Below, in pieces: positions 33,612 to 42,454 of a stretch of 47,748 nt of DNA (positions are counted from its first letter, which is position 1; each line of letters starts with the position of its first letter). The position numbers and the translations under genes are program-made. A model generated the notes under the pieces. That model made no database searches, was not told the origin of the DNA, and was given only the letters and a program-made list of their open reading frames with translations. Source of the stretch: Prevotella brunnea (GTDB lineage Bacteria > Bacteroidota > Bacteroidia > Bacteroidales > Bacteroidaceae); assembly GCF_008016795.1 (NCBI RefSeq), contig NZ_SDIK01000029.1, positions 1 to 47,748 of the forward strand, given 5' to 3'.

Positions 33612-36089
33612 TCAATCTTGATAATAGACTCGCTTCACGCGGTTGCTTACATTTGTAAGCACTTCGTATGGGATTGTTTCCATAACATCGCTGAGAACGG
33701 TTACCGGCAGATGGTCGCCGAAGATTTCCACGCTGTCTCCTTCTTTGCAGTCAATGTCCGTCACATCTATTAAGGCAACGTCCATACATATATTTCCAAC
33801 ATAGGGCGCTTTTTTACCATTCACCAAACAATAACAGTTTCGGTTGCCGAGCCTCCTGTTCAATCCATCGGCATAGCCAATGGGAATTGCCGCGATGACA
33901 CTGTCTCGCACAATGATTCCTTTGCGCGAATAGCCCACTGTATCGCCTTTGGGAACATTCCGCATCTGCAAAATTGTTGTTTTTAGCGTGGATACGTTGT
34001 TTAGAATCTCATTGTTCCGAGAGTTAATTCCATACAGCCCCAACCCCAGACGACACATATCCAATTGCCGTTCGGGAAAGTGTTCTATTCCGGCAGAGTT
34101 ATCAATATGTCGTAATATTTTATGTTCAAAAGCTGCTTGGAGTTGTTTGCTTCCCTTATCGAATAACTCAAACTGATGGGCGGAAAATCTATCAAAGTCA
34201 TTGCTGTCAGACCCTACAAAATGTGAGAAAACCGATCGGGGAATAACGGAGCTTTGCTGCTTCAGGCGGGTTATCAACTCATTTATGTCCGTGTGGGGAT
34301 TGAAGCCCAAACGGTGCATTCCCGTGTCAAGCTTTATATGTACCGGGAAGCCTGTTACTCCTTCTTTTTGTGCCGCTTTTACAAGAGCGTCCAACAATCG
34401 AAAGCTATAAATCTCAGGTTCCAATTCGTAGTCGAAGAGCGTTTTGAAAGAACTCATCTCCGGATTCATTATCATGATACTGCTTGTAATCCCATTCTTT
34501 CGAAGGGCTACGCCCTCATCCACTACCGCTACGGCAAGATAATCTACACGGTGTTCTTGTAAAGTCTTGGCTATTTCCACTGCGCCGGCACCATAGCCAT
34601 CGGCTTTTATCATGCAGACCAGCTTTGTTTCCGGCTTCATGAAAGAGCGATAGTGGTTTAAGTTGGCAACCACTGCTTTTAAGTTTACCTCCAATACGGT
34701 TTCATGCACCTTATTTACTAATAGCTCCGTCAGTCGGTCGAAGCCGAAAGAACGAGCTCCTTTCAGCAAGATGACCTCGTTGCTTAATCCACGAAACACC
34801 TCGCTGTGAACAAAATCGGCAACTGTTGGGAAAAAGAATTTTTCCGAAATATTCTTAAAAGCATCGCACTCGTGCGTCAGCGATGTCCCTATACCGATGA
34901 ATTTTCTCACCCCCCGCTTTTCTATGAGCTCAGCGACCTCTTCATAAAGACGGCTCTCGGTCTTACCGCTTTGGAGAATATCGCTTAAAATCAAAGTCCG
35001 TTTGCGCCCTTTGTGGTCGGGGCGTCTATTCATGAAGTCTAAGGCTATGTCAAGCGAGTTTATGTCTGAGTTGTAGGAGTCGTTAATCAGCGTACAGCCG
35101 TGTTGTCCTTCTTTTACCTCCAAGCGCATCGCTACCGGTTCAAGTCGTTCCATTCGCAATGCCAGTTCCTTAGGCGTAAGTCCTAAATAAAGCGCGACAA
35201 CGGCACAAGAGATGGCATTTTTTAGACTTGCCTCATCAATGAATGGTAAGGTGAACTTCCCATTTACTTTATTTTTCCATGTATAAGCAATGGTAGTGTT
35301 AATGTTTTGTTTCTCAATAGCTCTTACGTAGAATGCCACCGTGTCATCTTTCATCGACCAAGTGAGCTTTAATGCCGGATAATCGGACGTACACACGCAT
35401 TTGGAAACTATCTCATCGTCCATGGAATAGACTATGGCTTCTGCATTTTTGAATAACAACAGTTTCTCTTTGCATTTTTCTTCCAATGAGCCGAAGTTCT
35501 CCTGATGTGCGGAACCAAGACTTGTCATCACGCCAATCGTGGGCTGAATAATGCGCTGCAATCGTATCATTTCTTTCGGTTTGCTGATACCTGCTTCAAA
35601 GACTCCCAGTTGTGATTGTTCGTTGAGCAGCCAAAGAGAGAGTGGTACTCCTATCTGAGAGTTGTAACTGCGAGGCGAACGCGTTACATTCATATTCTGC
35701 GATAGCAGTTGATACAACCACTCCTTCACCATTGTCTTACCGTTCGACCCCGTAATCCCTATCACGGGGATATGAAACTCTTTGCGGTGGCATTCTGCCA
35801 GCTGTTGCAAAGCTGTCAATGAATCGGCTACCATCAAGAAATTGGTCTGTGGAAACTCTGATAATTTATCCGGAAGTTCCTGCACCACAAAGTTTCTCAC
35901 GCCTCTTCTATAAAGTTCCGGTATGAAATGATGTCCATCGTTCCGTTCTGATTTTAACGCAAAAAACACAGTCTCTTCGGGGAAACACAGTGAACGACTA
36001 TCCGTTAAGACGAAGCTTATGTTAGCTTTGTTGTTGCCAATCAGTTTCGCGTCAATTAGGGATGATAACTTTTCTACAGAATAATTCAT
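33612..36089 (-). CDS. Bifunctional UDP-MurNAc-tripeptide-D-Ala-D-Ala ligase / alanine racemase
   Basis: An 825-residue fusion. Residues 1 to about 455 are MurF (GSNGKT 114-119 for ATP, INDSYN with the family's NDxYN motif, LILSDILQSG). Residues about 460-825 are a PLP-dependent alanine racemase (MIKADGYGAGA with Lys495 binding PLP; Tyr720 in VGYSRKG as the second base). The racemase makes D-Ala, and MurF adds D-Ala-D-Ala to the peptidoglycan precursor, so one polypeptide links supply and use. The fusion is characteristic of Bacteroidota. Promoter: minus strand TACCTTTG at 36166-36173, leader about 73 bases. Confidence 0.95.
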   Translation of the reverse strand: MNYSVEKLSSLIDAKLIGNNKANISFVLTDSRSLCFPEETVFFALKSERNDGHHFIPELYRRGVRNFVVQELPDKLSEFPQTNFLMVADSLTALQQLAECHRKEFHIPVIGITGSNGKTMVKEWLYQLLSQNMNVTRSPRSYNSQIGVPLSLWLLNEQSQLGVFEAGISKPKEMIRLQRIIQPTIGVMTSLGSAHQENFGSLEEKCKEKLLLFKNAEAIVYSMDDEIVSKCVCTSDYPALKLTWSMKDDTVAFYVRAIEKQNINTTIAYTWKNKVNGKFTLPFIDEASLKNAISCAVVALYLGLTPKELALRMERLEPVAMRLEVKEGQHGCTLINDSYNSDINSLDIALDFMNRRPDHKGRKRTLILSDILQSGKTESRLYEEVAELIEKRGVRKFIGIGTSLTHECDAFKNISEKFFFPTVADFVHSEVFRGLSNEVILLKGARSFGFDRLTELLVNKVHETVLEVNLKAVVANLNHYRSFMKPETKLVCMIKADGYGAGAVEIAKTLQEHRVDYLAVAVVDEGVALRKNGITSSIMIMNPEMSSFKTLFDYELEPEIYSFRLLDALVKAAQKEGVTGFPVHIKLDTGMHRLGFNPHTDINELITRLKQQSSVIPRSVFSHFVGSDSNDFDRFSAHQFELFDKGSKQLQAAFEHKILRHIDNSAGIEHFPERQLDMCRLGLGLYGINSRNNEILNNVSTLKTTILQMRNVPKGDTVGYSRKGIIVRDSVIAAIPIGYADGLNRRLGNRNCYCLVNGKKAPYVGNICMDVALIDVTDIDCKEGDSVEIFGDHLPVTVLSDVMETIPYEVLTNVSNRVKRVYYQD

Positions 36090-36165
36090 TGCACTTTTTA
36101 TTAAGATACTTTCGCTCAGGCATGAAGCAAGAACGTTTGACTACATTGTAACGTAGTTTCGGATA

Positions 36166-36173
36166 CAAAGGTA
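36166..36173 (-). promoter_or_regulatory. -7 box of murF-alr
   Basis: Minus strand TACCTTTG. Just downstream, CTACGTTACAATGTAG (36141-36156) is an imperfect palindrome that could bind a regulator or form a short hairpin in the leader. Confidence 0.45.
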
Positions 36174-36228
36174 ATCAAAAACTAAATAGCTTGCCTGCTT
36201 TCAGCTTCTTTTTTACCTTTTTTATTCT

Positions 36229-36645
36229 TCAATGCTGTTTCTTGGAACATTTAGGGCAATAACCTTTCACCATGAAATTAACGCCGGTCTGCTCAAAACC
36301 GTTTGGAAGTTGTAATTGTGGAACTGAAATTTCTGACAAGCAATAGGTATGCCGGCAGTGCTCACAGTAGAAATGCACGTGCAAGTCTTCATCTCTTAGG
36401 TGGTTTTCACTCATGCACAGTTCATAACGAACAATGTCGTTGCCATCCTCTACCTGATGTACCAAGTGGTGTTTGCGAAAAAGCACGAGACACCTAAAGA
36501 TGCTCGACTTGTCAATGGTTTGTAATTTCACTTCTAATTCCTTCATCGACAATGGATAGTTTTCCATCGCTAAAGCCTCAGCGATTATCATTCGGTTGGC
36601 TGTGGGTTTTATTCCGTGTCTTGTAAGCAATTCTTCTATATCCAT
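36229..36645 (-). CDS. Fur-family metal-responsive repressor
   Basis: A 138-residue protein with the Fur winged helix (about 1-80; NRMIIAEAL, SMKELEVKLQTIDKSSIFRCLVLF) and a C-terminal dimer domain with two zinc-knuckle pairs (Cys94-x2-Cys97, Cys130-x2-Cys133). The short regulatory histidine cluster (DLHVHFYCEHC) suits Zn or Fe sensing, so it could be a Zur or Fur subtype. Targets are unknown. Confidence 0.88.
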   Translation of the reverse strand: MDIEELLTRHGIKPTANRMIIAEALAMENYPLSMKELEVKLQTIDKSSIFRCLVLFRKHHLVHQVEDGNDIVRYELCMSENHLRDEDLHVHFYCEHCRHTYCLSEISVPQLQLPNGFEQTGVNFMVKGYCPKCSKKQH

Positions 36646-36727
36646 TTTTTCTTATTCTTTCTCTATGCGCTTATGGAACAAATAGCTTTTTTTGCGTTCA
36701 TGTTTTGAAAGCTTTTCTATACTTTCT

Positions 36728-37534
36728 TTATCTATCGAACGAAATATTATATTTTTCTTCAATTATTTGTTTTCGCTTCATCATGTTCTCTATAAAAGTC
36801 TTATATTCTGTAGAGTCCTCATTGAAAGGGCGATGGGCTAAAGCTCGCTTTATGGGTTGCCAGTCATCCAAAAACTTTTTTGCATATTCCGAGAAATACA
36901 CTTCAACCATTCGTTCCCAAATATATTCTATTGCCTGCTCATTGGGATGTAGCATATCAGGTTTATAGAAGCGGTAATCGCGAAGCTCATCGTTCACAAT
37001 TTCATAGGCAGGGAAGTAAACCAAATGCCCGGAAGAATTATGTACCACCCGATGAACCGCCAAAAGGAGAACGGATTTGGACAGCTGACTTGCATGATAT
37101 CCATACTTTGCGTATCGGATGGGACTTACGGTAAAAATAACGTTCACATTCGGTTTCACCGCCTGTAGCAATCCAACGACTTTTTTAAGATAAGCCGCAC
37201 ATTCTTCTGTTGTCAGTTCTTTCTCTTCGAACAATCGTTGTGGGCGTTTTCTACAGTTATCCACTATTTCTCCCGTCGCTTTCTCTATATATACATGATT
37301 GGTTCCCAAAGTGACCACCACGGTATCAAAGGTCTCCTTGATTTTCTCAACCGTGTGAAGAACGGAGGCAGGATTATACATCACGCCGAATGGATTAACA
37401 ATTACCGAGAAATGTTCTTCAAGGAAGCGTCTTCCTATATTATCTGCAAAACAAGAGCCAACAAATAGCATACGTTCACCGGGACGTATTTCAAAAATGG
37501 GCTTGGGGATATCAACTATTGTTCTGAACTTCAT
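36728..37534 (-). CDS. GSCFA domain protein
   Basis: A 268-residue protein of the GSCFA family (SGNH-hydrolase-like) with the naming motif GSCFADNIGRRF at about 26-37, TLGTNHVYIE and the C-terminal DMLHPNEQAIEYIW block carrying the Asp/His pair. The family is common in Bacteroidota and plant-associated bacteria, and the substrate is unknown. A -7 box (TATCTTTG, 37540-37547) stands five bases before the ATG. Confidence 0.9.
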   Translation of the reverse strand: MKFRTIVDIPKPIFEIRPGERMLFVGSCFADNIGRRFLEEHFSVIVNPFGVMYNPASVLHTVEKIKETFDTVVVTLGTNHVYIEKATGEIVDNCRKRPQRLFEEKELTTEECAAYLKKVVGLLQAVKPNVNVIFTVSPIRYAKYGYHASQLSKSVLLLAVHRVVHNSSGHLVYFPAYEIVNDELRDYRFYKPDMLHPNEQAIEYIWERMVEVYFSEYAKKFLDDWQPIKRALAHRPFNEDSTEYKTFIENMMKRKQIIEEKYNISFDR

Positions 37535-37539
37535 AATTA

Positions 37540-37547
37540 CAAAGATA
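37540..37547 (-). promoter_or_regulatory. -7 box of the GSCFA gene
   Basis: Minus strand TATCTTTG, five bases from the start codon; near-leaderless mRNA expected. Confidence 0.5.
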
Positions 37548-37632
37548 ATAATTTTTTCCTGATGTCATTTCAGTCAAGTGGCTTTTTTAATTTTGTCGCA
37601 AAAGACAATGAGATTAAACCAAGATACATCGT

Positions 37633-38394
37633 TTATACGTCCAACACCAAACCATCATAGGCCAAATGGACATTTTTCGGCAATCGCTTTTGGGTTTCAC
37701 CATGTAGCCCTATCTCGTGGGTGAGATGAGTTAAGTAAGTGGATTTCGCACCGATTTGCCGACTGAACTCCACGGCGTCTCCCACAAGCTGGTGTGAGTG
37801 ATGCTCTTTCTCCCATCGAAGTGCGTTCACTACTAACGTATCCACGCCCTCCAGATAAGCAAGCTCTTCGGGATTTATCGTTTTCATGTCCGTGATATAT
37901 GCCATCTTCCCTATCTTGAATCCAAGGATGGGTAAATTCCCATGCATTACCTCCACAGGCATCACCTCCACATCACCAATCGTAAAACTCCGATGCGCAT
38001 CAATGCGGTGCAAAATTAGTTTGGGAACGCCGGGATAGAGTTTGTCAGTGAAACAGTAAGGAAGCGTGTGTCGCAATCCATTGCAAGTAGTCTTATTGGC
38101 GAAAACGTCAATGTCGGAAAGTTTGCTATAGGGTCGCAAGTCGTCAATCCCACCTACGTGGTCATAATGAATGTGCGTGATGAGTACTCCATCTATCCGG
38201 CGAAAGGGTAATGGGAGAATTTGTTGTCGAAAGTCTGGTCCGCAATCTATTAGAATCCTTGTATGTTCTGTTTCCAATAGGGCAGATGTTCTCAGCCGCT
38301 TGTCTCTCAAGTCATTACTAAGACAGACGTTACACCTACAGCCTATTACCGGAACTCCATTGGAAGTTCCCGTTCCCAAAAATCGTAATTTCAT
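37633..38394 (-). CDS. Metallo-beta-lactamase fold hydrolase (PhnP-like)
   Basis: A 253-residue MBL-fold protein. It starts MKLRFLGTGTSNGVPVIGC, has a CRCNVC cysteine pair like PhnP-type phosphodiesterases, the zinc motif THIHYDHVGG, then LLIDCGPDF-like and ITDMKTI blocks and a C-terminal LTHLTHE. Relatives hydrolyse cyclic phosphodiesters. No phn genes are present, so the substrate is open. The start at 38394 is preferred over 38424 because the family begins here. Confidence 0.87.
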   Translation of the reverse strand: MKLRFLGTGTSNGVPVIGCRCNVCLSNDLRDKRLRTSALLETEHTRILIDCGPDFRQQILPLPFRRIDGVLITHIHYDHVGGIDDLRPYSKLSDIDVFANKTTCNGLRHTLPYCFTDKLYPGVPKLILHRIDAHRSFTIGDVEVMPVEVMHGNLPILGFKIGKMAYITDMKTINPEELAYLEGVDTLVVNALRWEKEHHSHQLVGDAVEFSRQIGAKSTYLTHLTHEIGLHGETQKRLPKNVHLAYDGLVLDV

Positions 38395-38520
38395 ATTTCG
38401 GTAGCGACTAAAGACAACGCACATTCCATGTCAATTATTCCATGTCATTTCATGAAAGCGAACTAATCTTCTGCATGGATTGTTCGTATCGACAGTCTAT
38501 TCTCAAACTGAGACAGTCGT

Positions 38521-39525
38521 TTATTTTATGTTTACTTCCGGATAAATGTCTATTCCGAATTTAGCCTTTACATCTTTTTGAATTGCCTCGCAAAGGTACA
38601 TCACTTCCTGACCTGTGGCACCTCCCCGGTTGATCAATACCAAAGCCTGTTTTTCGTAAACTCCCACTTTACCCAACGTTCTGCCTTTCCATCCGCACTG
38701 CTCTATCATCCACCCAGCGGGGATTTTCTCGTGCTTGGCATCAATGGTGTAATGGGGCATGTTCCGGTATTGGGAGGCAAGCTCTTCGTATTTTGACCGT
38801 GCCACAATGGGGTTCATGAAAAAACTTCCACCGTTTCCCAACATGTTAGGATCGGGAAGTTTCGCGTTGCGTATCTCAATGATGGTTTCCCGCAGTTCTT
38901 CTGCCGTTGGATTCACAATCCCTTTCTTTTCCAAAGCCGCGCGAATATTTCCGTAATCCAGCTTCGGCTCGTATGTCTTTGACAACTTGTAAGTAACCGA
39001 TGTGATGAGATATTTGTCTCGCCAGTCGTGTTTGAACTTACTTTGACGGTAGCGGTATTCACACATTGATTTTTTTATCTGTACAATTTTTCCCGTAGCT
39101 ATTTCTACCGCCTCAATCTTTTCTATCAAGTCTTTGGCTTCTGAACCGTATGCACCAATGTTTTGAACCGCGCTCGCACCTACTTCTCCGGGGATGAGCG
39201 ATAAATTCTCAGCTCCATAAAGGTTGTGTTGGACACAGTATGCCACAAAATCGTCCCATACGTATCCCGATCCACACTTTACGTGCTCTTCATCGATTTG
39301 CTTAAGATACTTGATGCCGGAGTGAAGCACAGTGCCATCATAATCTCCGGTCAGCAACAGGTTGCTTCCACCACCGAGAATCAGCAAAGGCAAGTCATCG
39401 TCGTTAAGATGCTTCACTATCTTTTGTGCCTCGTCCACGGAGTCATATTCAATGAATCTCCTACATTTCACGTCTATGCCGAAAGTGTTATGTTTCAAAA
39501 GGCTATAATTTCTCAAATCTTTCAT
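38521..39525 (-). CDS. murB: UDP-N-acetylenolpyruvoylglucosamine reductase
   Basis: A 334-residue FAD enzyme that reduces UDP-GlcNAc-enolpyruvate to UDP-MurNAc in the cytoplasm. Signature blocks: NTFGIDVKC, LGGGSNLLL, IPGEVGASAVQNIGAYG, YRYRQSKFK (the YRxSxF type I motif) and NGGSFFMNP with the catalytic Ser. The length and the YRYRQSKF motif mark the type I (E. coli-like) form. It starts 49 bases after the DUF4348 lipoprotein gene. Confidence 0.95.
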   Translation of the reverse strand: MKDLRNYSLLKHNTFGIDVKCRRFIEYDSVDEAQKIVKHLNDDDLPLLILGGGSNLLLTGDYDGTVLHSGIKYLKQIDEEHVKCGSGYVWDDFVAYCVQHNLYGAENLSLIPGEVGASAVQNIGAYGSEAKDLIEKIEAVEIATGKIVQIKKSMCEYRYRQSKFKHDWRDKYLITSVTYKLSKTYEPKLDYGNIRAALEKKGIVNPTAEELRETIIEIRNAKLPDPNMLGNGGSFFMNPIVARSKYEELASQYRNMPHYTIDAKHEKIPAGWMIEQCGWKGRTLGKVGVYEKQALVLINRGGATGQEVMYLCEAIQKDVKAKFGIDIYPEVNIK

Positions 39526-39574
39526 GCTGGTTCATCCTTTTTGGCAAATTCCACTTTTTTGCGTGGTGAATACA

Positions 39575-40423
39575 TCAATAGGCTATGATTTTCACCAACT
39601 TCCATGTCTCTCCCTTTTTCTTAAACACGAGTTGTGTTTCTATACCATTGGAAAGTCCGCGGAAAGTCAAGATTTTCTTTTTTCTTTCCTTGTATTTCTG
39701 ACCGTAAAGGATGTTATAAATCATATCCCCCGGTATTTCCGGTAGAAAACTGCTCCACTCTTCAGCCGGAATCGTGGTGTGCACATGGTTGGTTTCCTCT
39801 CCGTTGGGGTCTGGACCATCGTAGGTTAAGGGATGGGCAACATGGGTAAGGTTTTTCGACACAAAGAACTTTTGCAGGAATTTCAAGAACGAAGCATTAT
39901 GATTTGAAGAAAAACCCACATTTCGAATTTGGTTCATCGTCCAATATCCGGCTTGATGATCGAACCAATATTGTTCCACAAGTCCTTCTTTCAAGTGGAT
40001 TTTCTCCACAATCACAGTGTCCAAGTCTGTGGATTTTGCCCATTCCGCCTGCGATTCATCATCAAAGATAAGTGTATAATATCCCTGCGGACGGAAGAAA
40101 TGGTCGGTTTTCCATGCCTTGCGATTGATTTGAGTAGTCTTTCCATTGGTAACAACTGCCAGCGGAAACTTGATGCGACTGCGCTGTAGTTTCTTGTTGG
40201 CTATGAAGTTGAAGAAGAAGTCGTCGAACAATTGGTCGGCTGCTTTTGGCATTGGGGTCTCCTCGATGATGGCAGCGGTGGTGTCCACGGTTGTCGCGGT
40301 ATCGGCAAATGAGGAATCAACTGCTGTGGAATCAATTGGTTCAACCTTTTTGTTGGAACACCCAATGGTCGTAAACGTCATAAACGCGCAAAAAACAACA
40401 AGAAATAAAACTGCTTTTCTCAT
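39575..40423 (-). CDS. DUF4348 lipoprotein
   Basis: A 282-residue lipoprotein (lipobox TIGC, Cys22) with a Thr/Asp/Ser-rich linker (30-60) and a conserved domain starting at ADQLFDDFFFNFIANKKLQ, which I recognise as DUF4348 of Bacteroidota. Its function is unknown. The start at 40423 is set by the -7 box TACATTTGC (minus strand, 40450-40458); the frame-opening codon at 40453 falls inside that box. It is probably the first gene of a murB-containing transcript. Confidence 0.82.
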   Translation of the reverse strand: MRKAVLFLVVFCAFMTFTTIGCSNKKVEPIDSTAVDSSFADTATTVDTTAAIIEETPMPKAADQLFDDFFFNFIANKKLQRSRIKFPLAVVTNGKTTQINRKAWKTDHFFRPQGYYTLIFDDESQAEWAKSTDLDTVIVEKIHLKEGLVEQYWFDHQAGYWTMNQIRNVGFSSNHNASFLKFLQKFFVSKNLTHVAHPLTYDGPDPNGEETNHVHTTIPAEEWSSFLPEIPGDMIYNILYGQKYKERKKKILTFRGLSNGIETQLVFKKKGETWKLVKIIAY

Positions 40424-40449
40424 ATCTGTATATTGTTCTCTAATTCGAT

Positions 40450-40458
40450 GCAAATGTA
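40450..40458 (-). promoter_or_regulatory. -7 box of the DUF4348 gene
   Basis: Minus strand TACATTTGC; leader about 23 bases. Confidence 0.5.
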
Positions 40459-40532
40459 CGATATTTATTTCTAATAATACAGCAAAAACTTTTTTTTCTC
40501 GCAGCTGTCTTTCTTGTTCAAATTATAAGTTG

Positions 40533-40540
40533 TATCTTTG
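40533..40540 (+). promoter_or_regulatory. -7 box of pheS
   Basis: TATCTTTG, with CTTG 16 bases upstream as a weak -33. The leader is about 14 bases, which leaves no room for a T-box or attenuator. Confidence 0.5.
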
Positions 40541-40557
40541 CACTAAAATTTAAGAAA

Positions 40558-41598
40558 ATGATCTTAGAAAAGATAGAAGAACTCCTGAGAGAAGTAAGTG
40601 CTGTTTCTGCCAAAAACGCCGAGGAGGTGGAGCAACTTCGTGTGAAATATCTTAGCAAGAAAGGTGAAATCAGTGCTTTGATGAGCGAATTTCGCAATGT
40701 TGCCGCTGACCAGAAAAAGACGGTAGGGATGAAGATAAACCAGCTCAAGACACTCGCACAGACAAAGATCAATGAGCTGAAAGAGCAAGTTGCCACGAAA
40801 GAAGAGATTGACGACGACCTTGACCTTACCAGAACGCCTTATCCCATTCAATTGGGTACGCGCCATCCACTCACCCTTGTAAAGAACGAAATCATAGATA
40901 TTTTCGCGCGTATGGGCTTTACGCTCTATCAAGGACCGGAAATCGATGATGACAAGCACGTGTTCACGATGTTGAATTTCGCTGCGGATCATCCCGCACG
41001 CGATATGCAAGACACATTCTTCATTGAGCGCACCAATACGATGGATGTTACCAAGAACGTACTTCTCCGCAGTCATACCTCCAATGATGAAGCACACTAT
41101 ATGTCCACCCATGAGCCCCCCATTCGAGTGCTCTGTCCGGGACGTGTCTATCGCAACGAGGCTGTCTCGGCTCGCGCCCATTGCTTCTTTCATCAGGTAG
41201 AAGGACTCTATGTGGACAAGAATGTCAGCTTTACCGACCTCAAGCAGGTGCTGCTCACATTTGCGCGAGAGATGTTTGGAGCTGATACCAAGATACGCCT
41301 TCGCCCGAGCTATTTCCCATTCACGGAACCAAGTGCGGAAATGGACATTAGCTGCAATATCTGTGGAGGGGAAGGATGTGGCTTCTGTAAACATACGGGT
41401 TGGGTGGAAATCCTCGGATGCGGAATGGTTGATCCGCACGACCTTGAGGCTTGTGGCATTGACTCGACTGTTTATACCGGATACGCATTCGGAATGGGTG
41501 TGGAGCGCATTGCCAACTTGAAATTTCGTGTAAACGACCTTCGTTTATTCTCGGAAAACGACATACGTTTCTTACACGAGTTTGAAAGTGTATTATAA
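40558..41598 (+). CDS. pheS: Phenylalanyl-tRNA synthetase alpha subunit
   Basis: A 346-residue class II synthetase subunit. It has an N-terminal coiled coil (1-85), motif 2 (CPGRVYRNEAVSARAHCFFHQVEG), the FTEPSAEMDISC phenylalanine pocket and motif 3 (GYAFGMGVERIANLKF). A cysteine-rich insert (CNICGGEGCGFCKHTGWVEI) after the FTEPS motif is normal for this subgroup. The beta subunit gene pheT is not in the window, so the subunits are unlinked here. Confidence 0.96.
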   Translation: MILEKIEELLREVSAVSAKNAEEVEQLRVKYLSKKGEISALMSEFRNVAADQKKTVGMKINQLKTLAQTKINELKEQVATKEEIDDDLDLTRTPYPIQLGTRHPLTLVKNEIIDIFARMGFTLYQGPEIDDDKHVFTMLNFAADHPARDMQDTFFIERTNTMDVTKNVLLRSHTSNDEAHYMSTHEPPIRVLCPGRVYRNEAVSARAHCFFHQVEGLYVDKNVSFTDLKQVLLTFAREMFGADTKIRLRPSYFPFTEPSAEMDISCNICGGEGCGFCKHTGWVEILGCGMVDPHDLEACGIDSTVYTGYAFGMGVERIANLKFRVNDLRLFSENDIRFLHEFESVL

Positions 41599-41630
41599 AG
41601 TAAACACACATTCGTATAAAATCTTTGAAA

Positions 41631-41664
41631 AGAAGGCTGCCATCGTTCATGGCAGTCTTCTTTC
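41631..41664 (+). terminator. Terminator after pheS
   Basis: AGAAGGCTGCCAT pairs with ATGGCAGTCTTCT (one G-U) over a five-base loop, followed by a T-rich stretch. Confidence 0.75.
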
Positions 41665-41744
41665 AGTTTTGGCACATGATGAAACTGATAACAATTTGTC
41701 CCACATACATGGTTTTGACACTGGGAGCTATCTTTTATGACGCC

Positions 41745-42345
41745 CCCCATTAAACCCAAATCGGACATTAGGATTTCTCGGGGTTATATGGCAGTGAGCA
41801 ATTCTTTTATCTTTCCCCGATAGTGTCCTAAATGATTTCGTGCCCCTCCCCCACGTACGGTTGTATCAAATCATGAGACTTGACGTATTTTTGTTTCAAT
41901 GCAGAATAGCACATACCTTCTTATCATTTCAATTCATATTCAGATGGTGGCTAACAAACGCTTGATAGCGAGCATTCGCCTCGACCAAAACCGCGAAATT
42001 ATATTACAAAAACTGCGTCAGAAACATACCTTGTAATCTACTGATAATCAGAATGATATTGATTGTAATTTAAAAGGTAAGCTTTTGCACTCTAATTCAT
42101 GACCTTTTGCATTGCAAAAGCTTACCTTTTGGAAAGCAAAAGCTAAGCTTTGGATGGATGAATGAAGAAAATTTAGGACACTGTTGAACTTTTCACATAT
42201 AGCAGGGAAGGATTTTCGTGTTTTCAATGGCGTTCGGCTAAATAAAGAGAATGTGCTTATCTCTTGTCTTGCCCGGACAAGCGCAGGTGTTGATATGAGT
42301 TTATTGCGTGTGGTTTTTGCCAAGGCAGTGTCATTATTAAACAAG
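41745..42345 (+). repeat. Dispersed degenerate repeat, copy B (inverted relative to 18172-18765)
   Basis: Aligns along its length with the reverse complement of copy A. It carries in-frame stops in the first half, for example just before RIFVSMQNS, so this copy's reading frame is more decayed. Its second half has an open frame from 42184 with NFSHIAGKDFRVFNGV. The palindrome cluster is at 42074-42154. The whole gap 41599-42454 contains this repeat, two hairpins and no convincing gene. Confidence 0.7.
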
Positions 42346-42348
42346 TTT

Positions 42349-42384
42349 GGGCTGACTTTTCTAATTTGGAAAGTCAGCCCTTTT
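42349..42384 (+). terminator. GGGCTGAC hairpin beside repeat copy B
   Basis: GGGCTGACTTT pairs with AAAGTCAGCCC over a loop of about nine bases, followed by TTTT and then GCATCTTTG. The hairpin, T run and following ATCTTTG resemble the hairpin-plus-promoter arrangement at the left-edge IS (83-112 and 67-75), so this may be a relic of a related IS end. Confidence 0.55.
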
Positions 42385-42454
42385 GCATCTTTGTTCTTAC
42401 CGGAACAATTATAATAGGAACAAATGTAGATGGTTTATCTGATAGCCATGAATG

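Noticed and set aside
33612..36089. Assembly fusion of murF and alr
   Set aside because: The linker is continuous and the fusion is well known across Bacteroidota.
41815..41835. TAGTGTCCTAAATG as an IS terminus in the pheS-EamA gap
   Set aside because: The same place in repeat copy A reads TGGTGTCCTGAATG, so it is part of the dispersed repeat, not a separate IS end.
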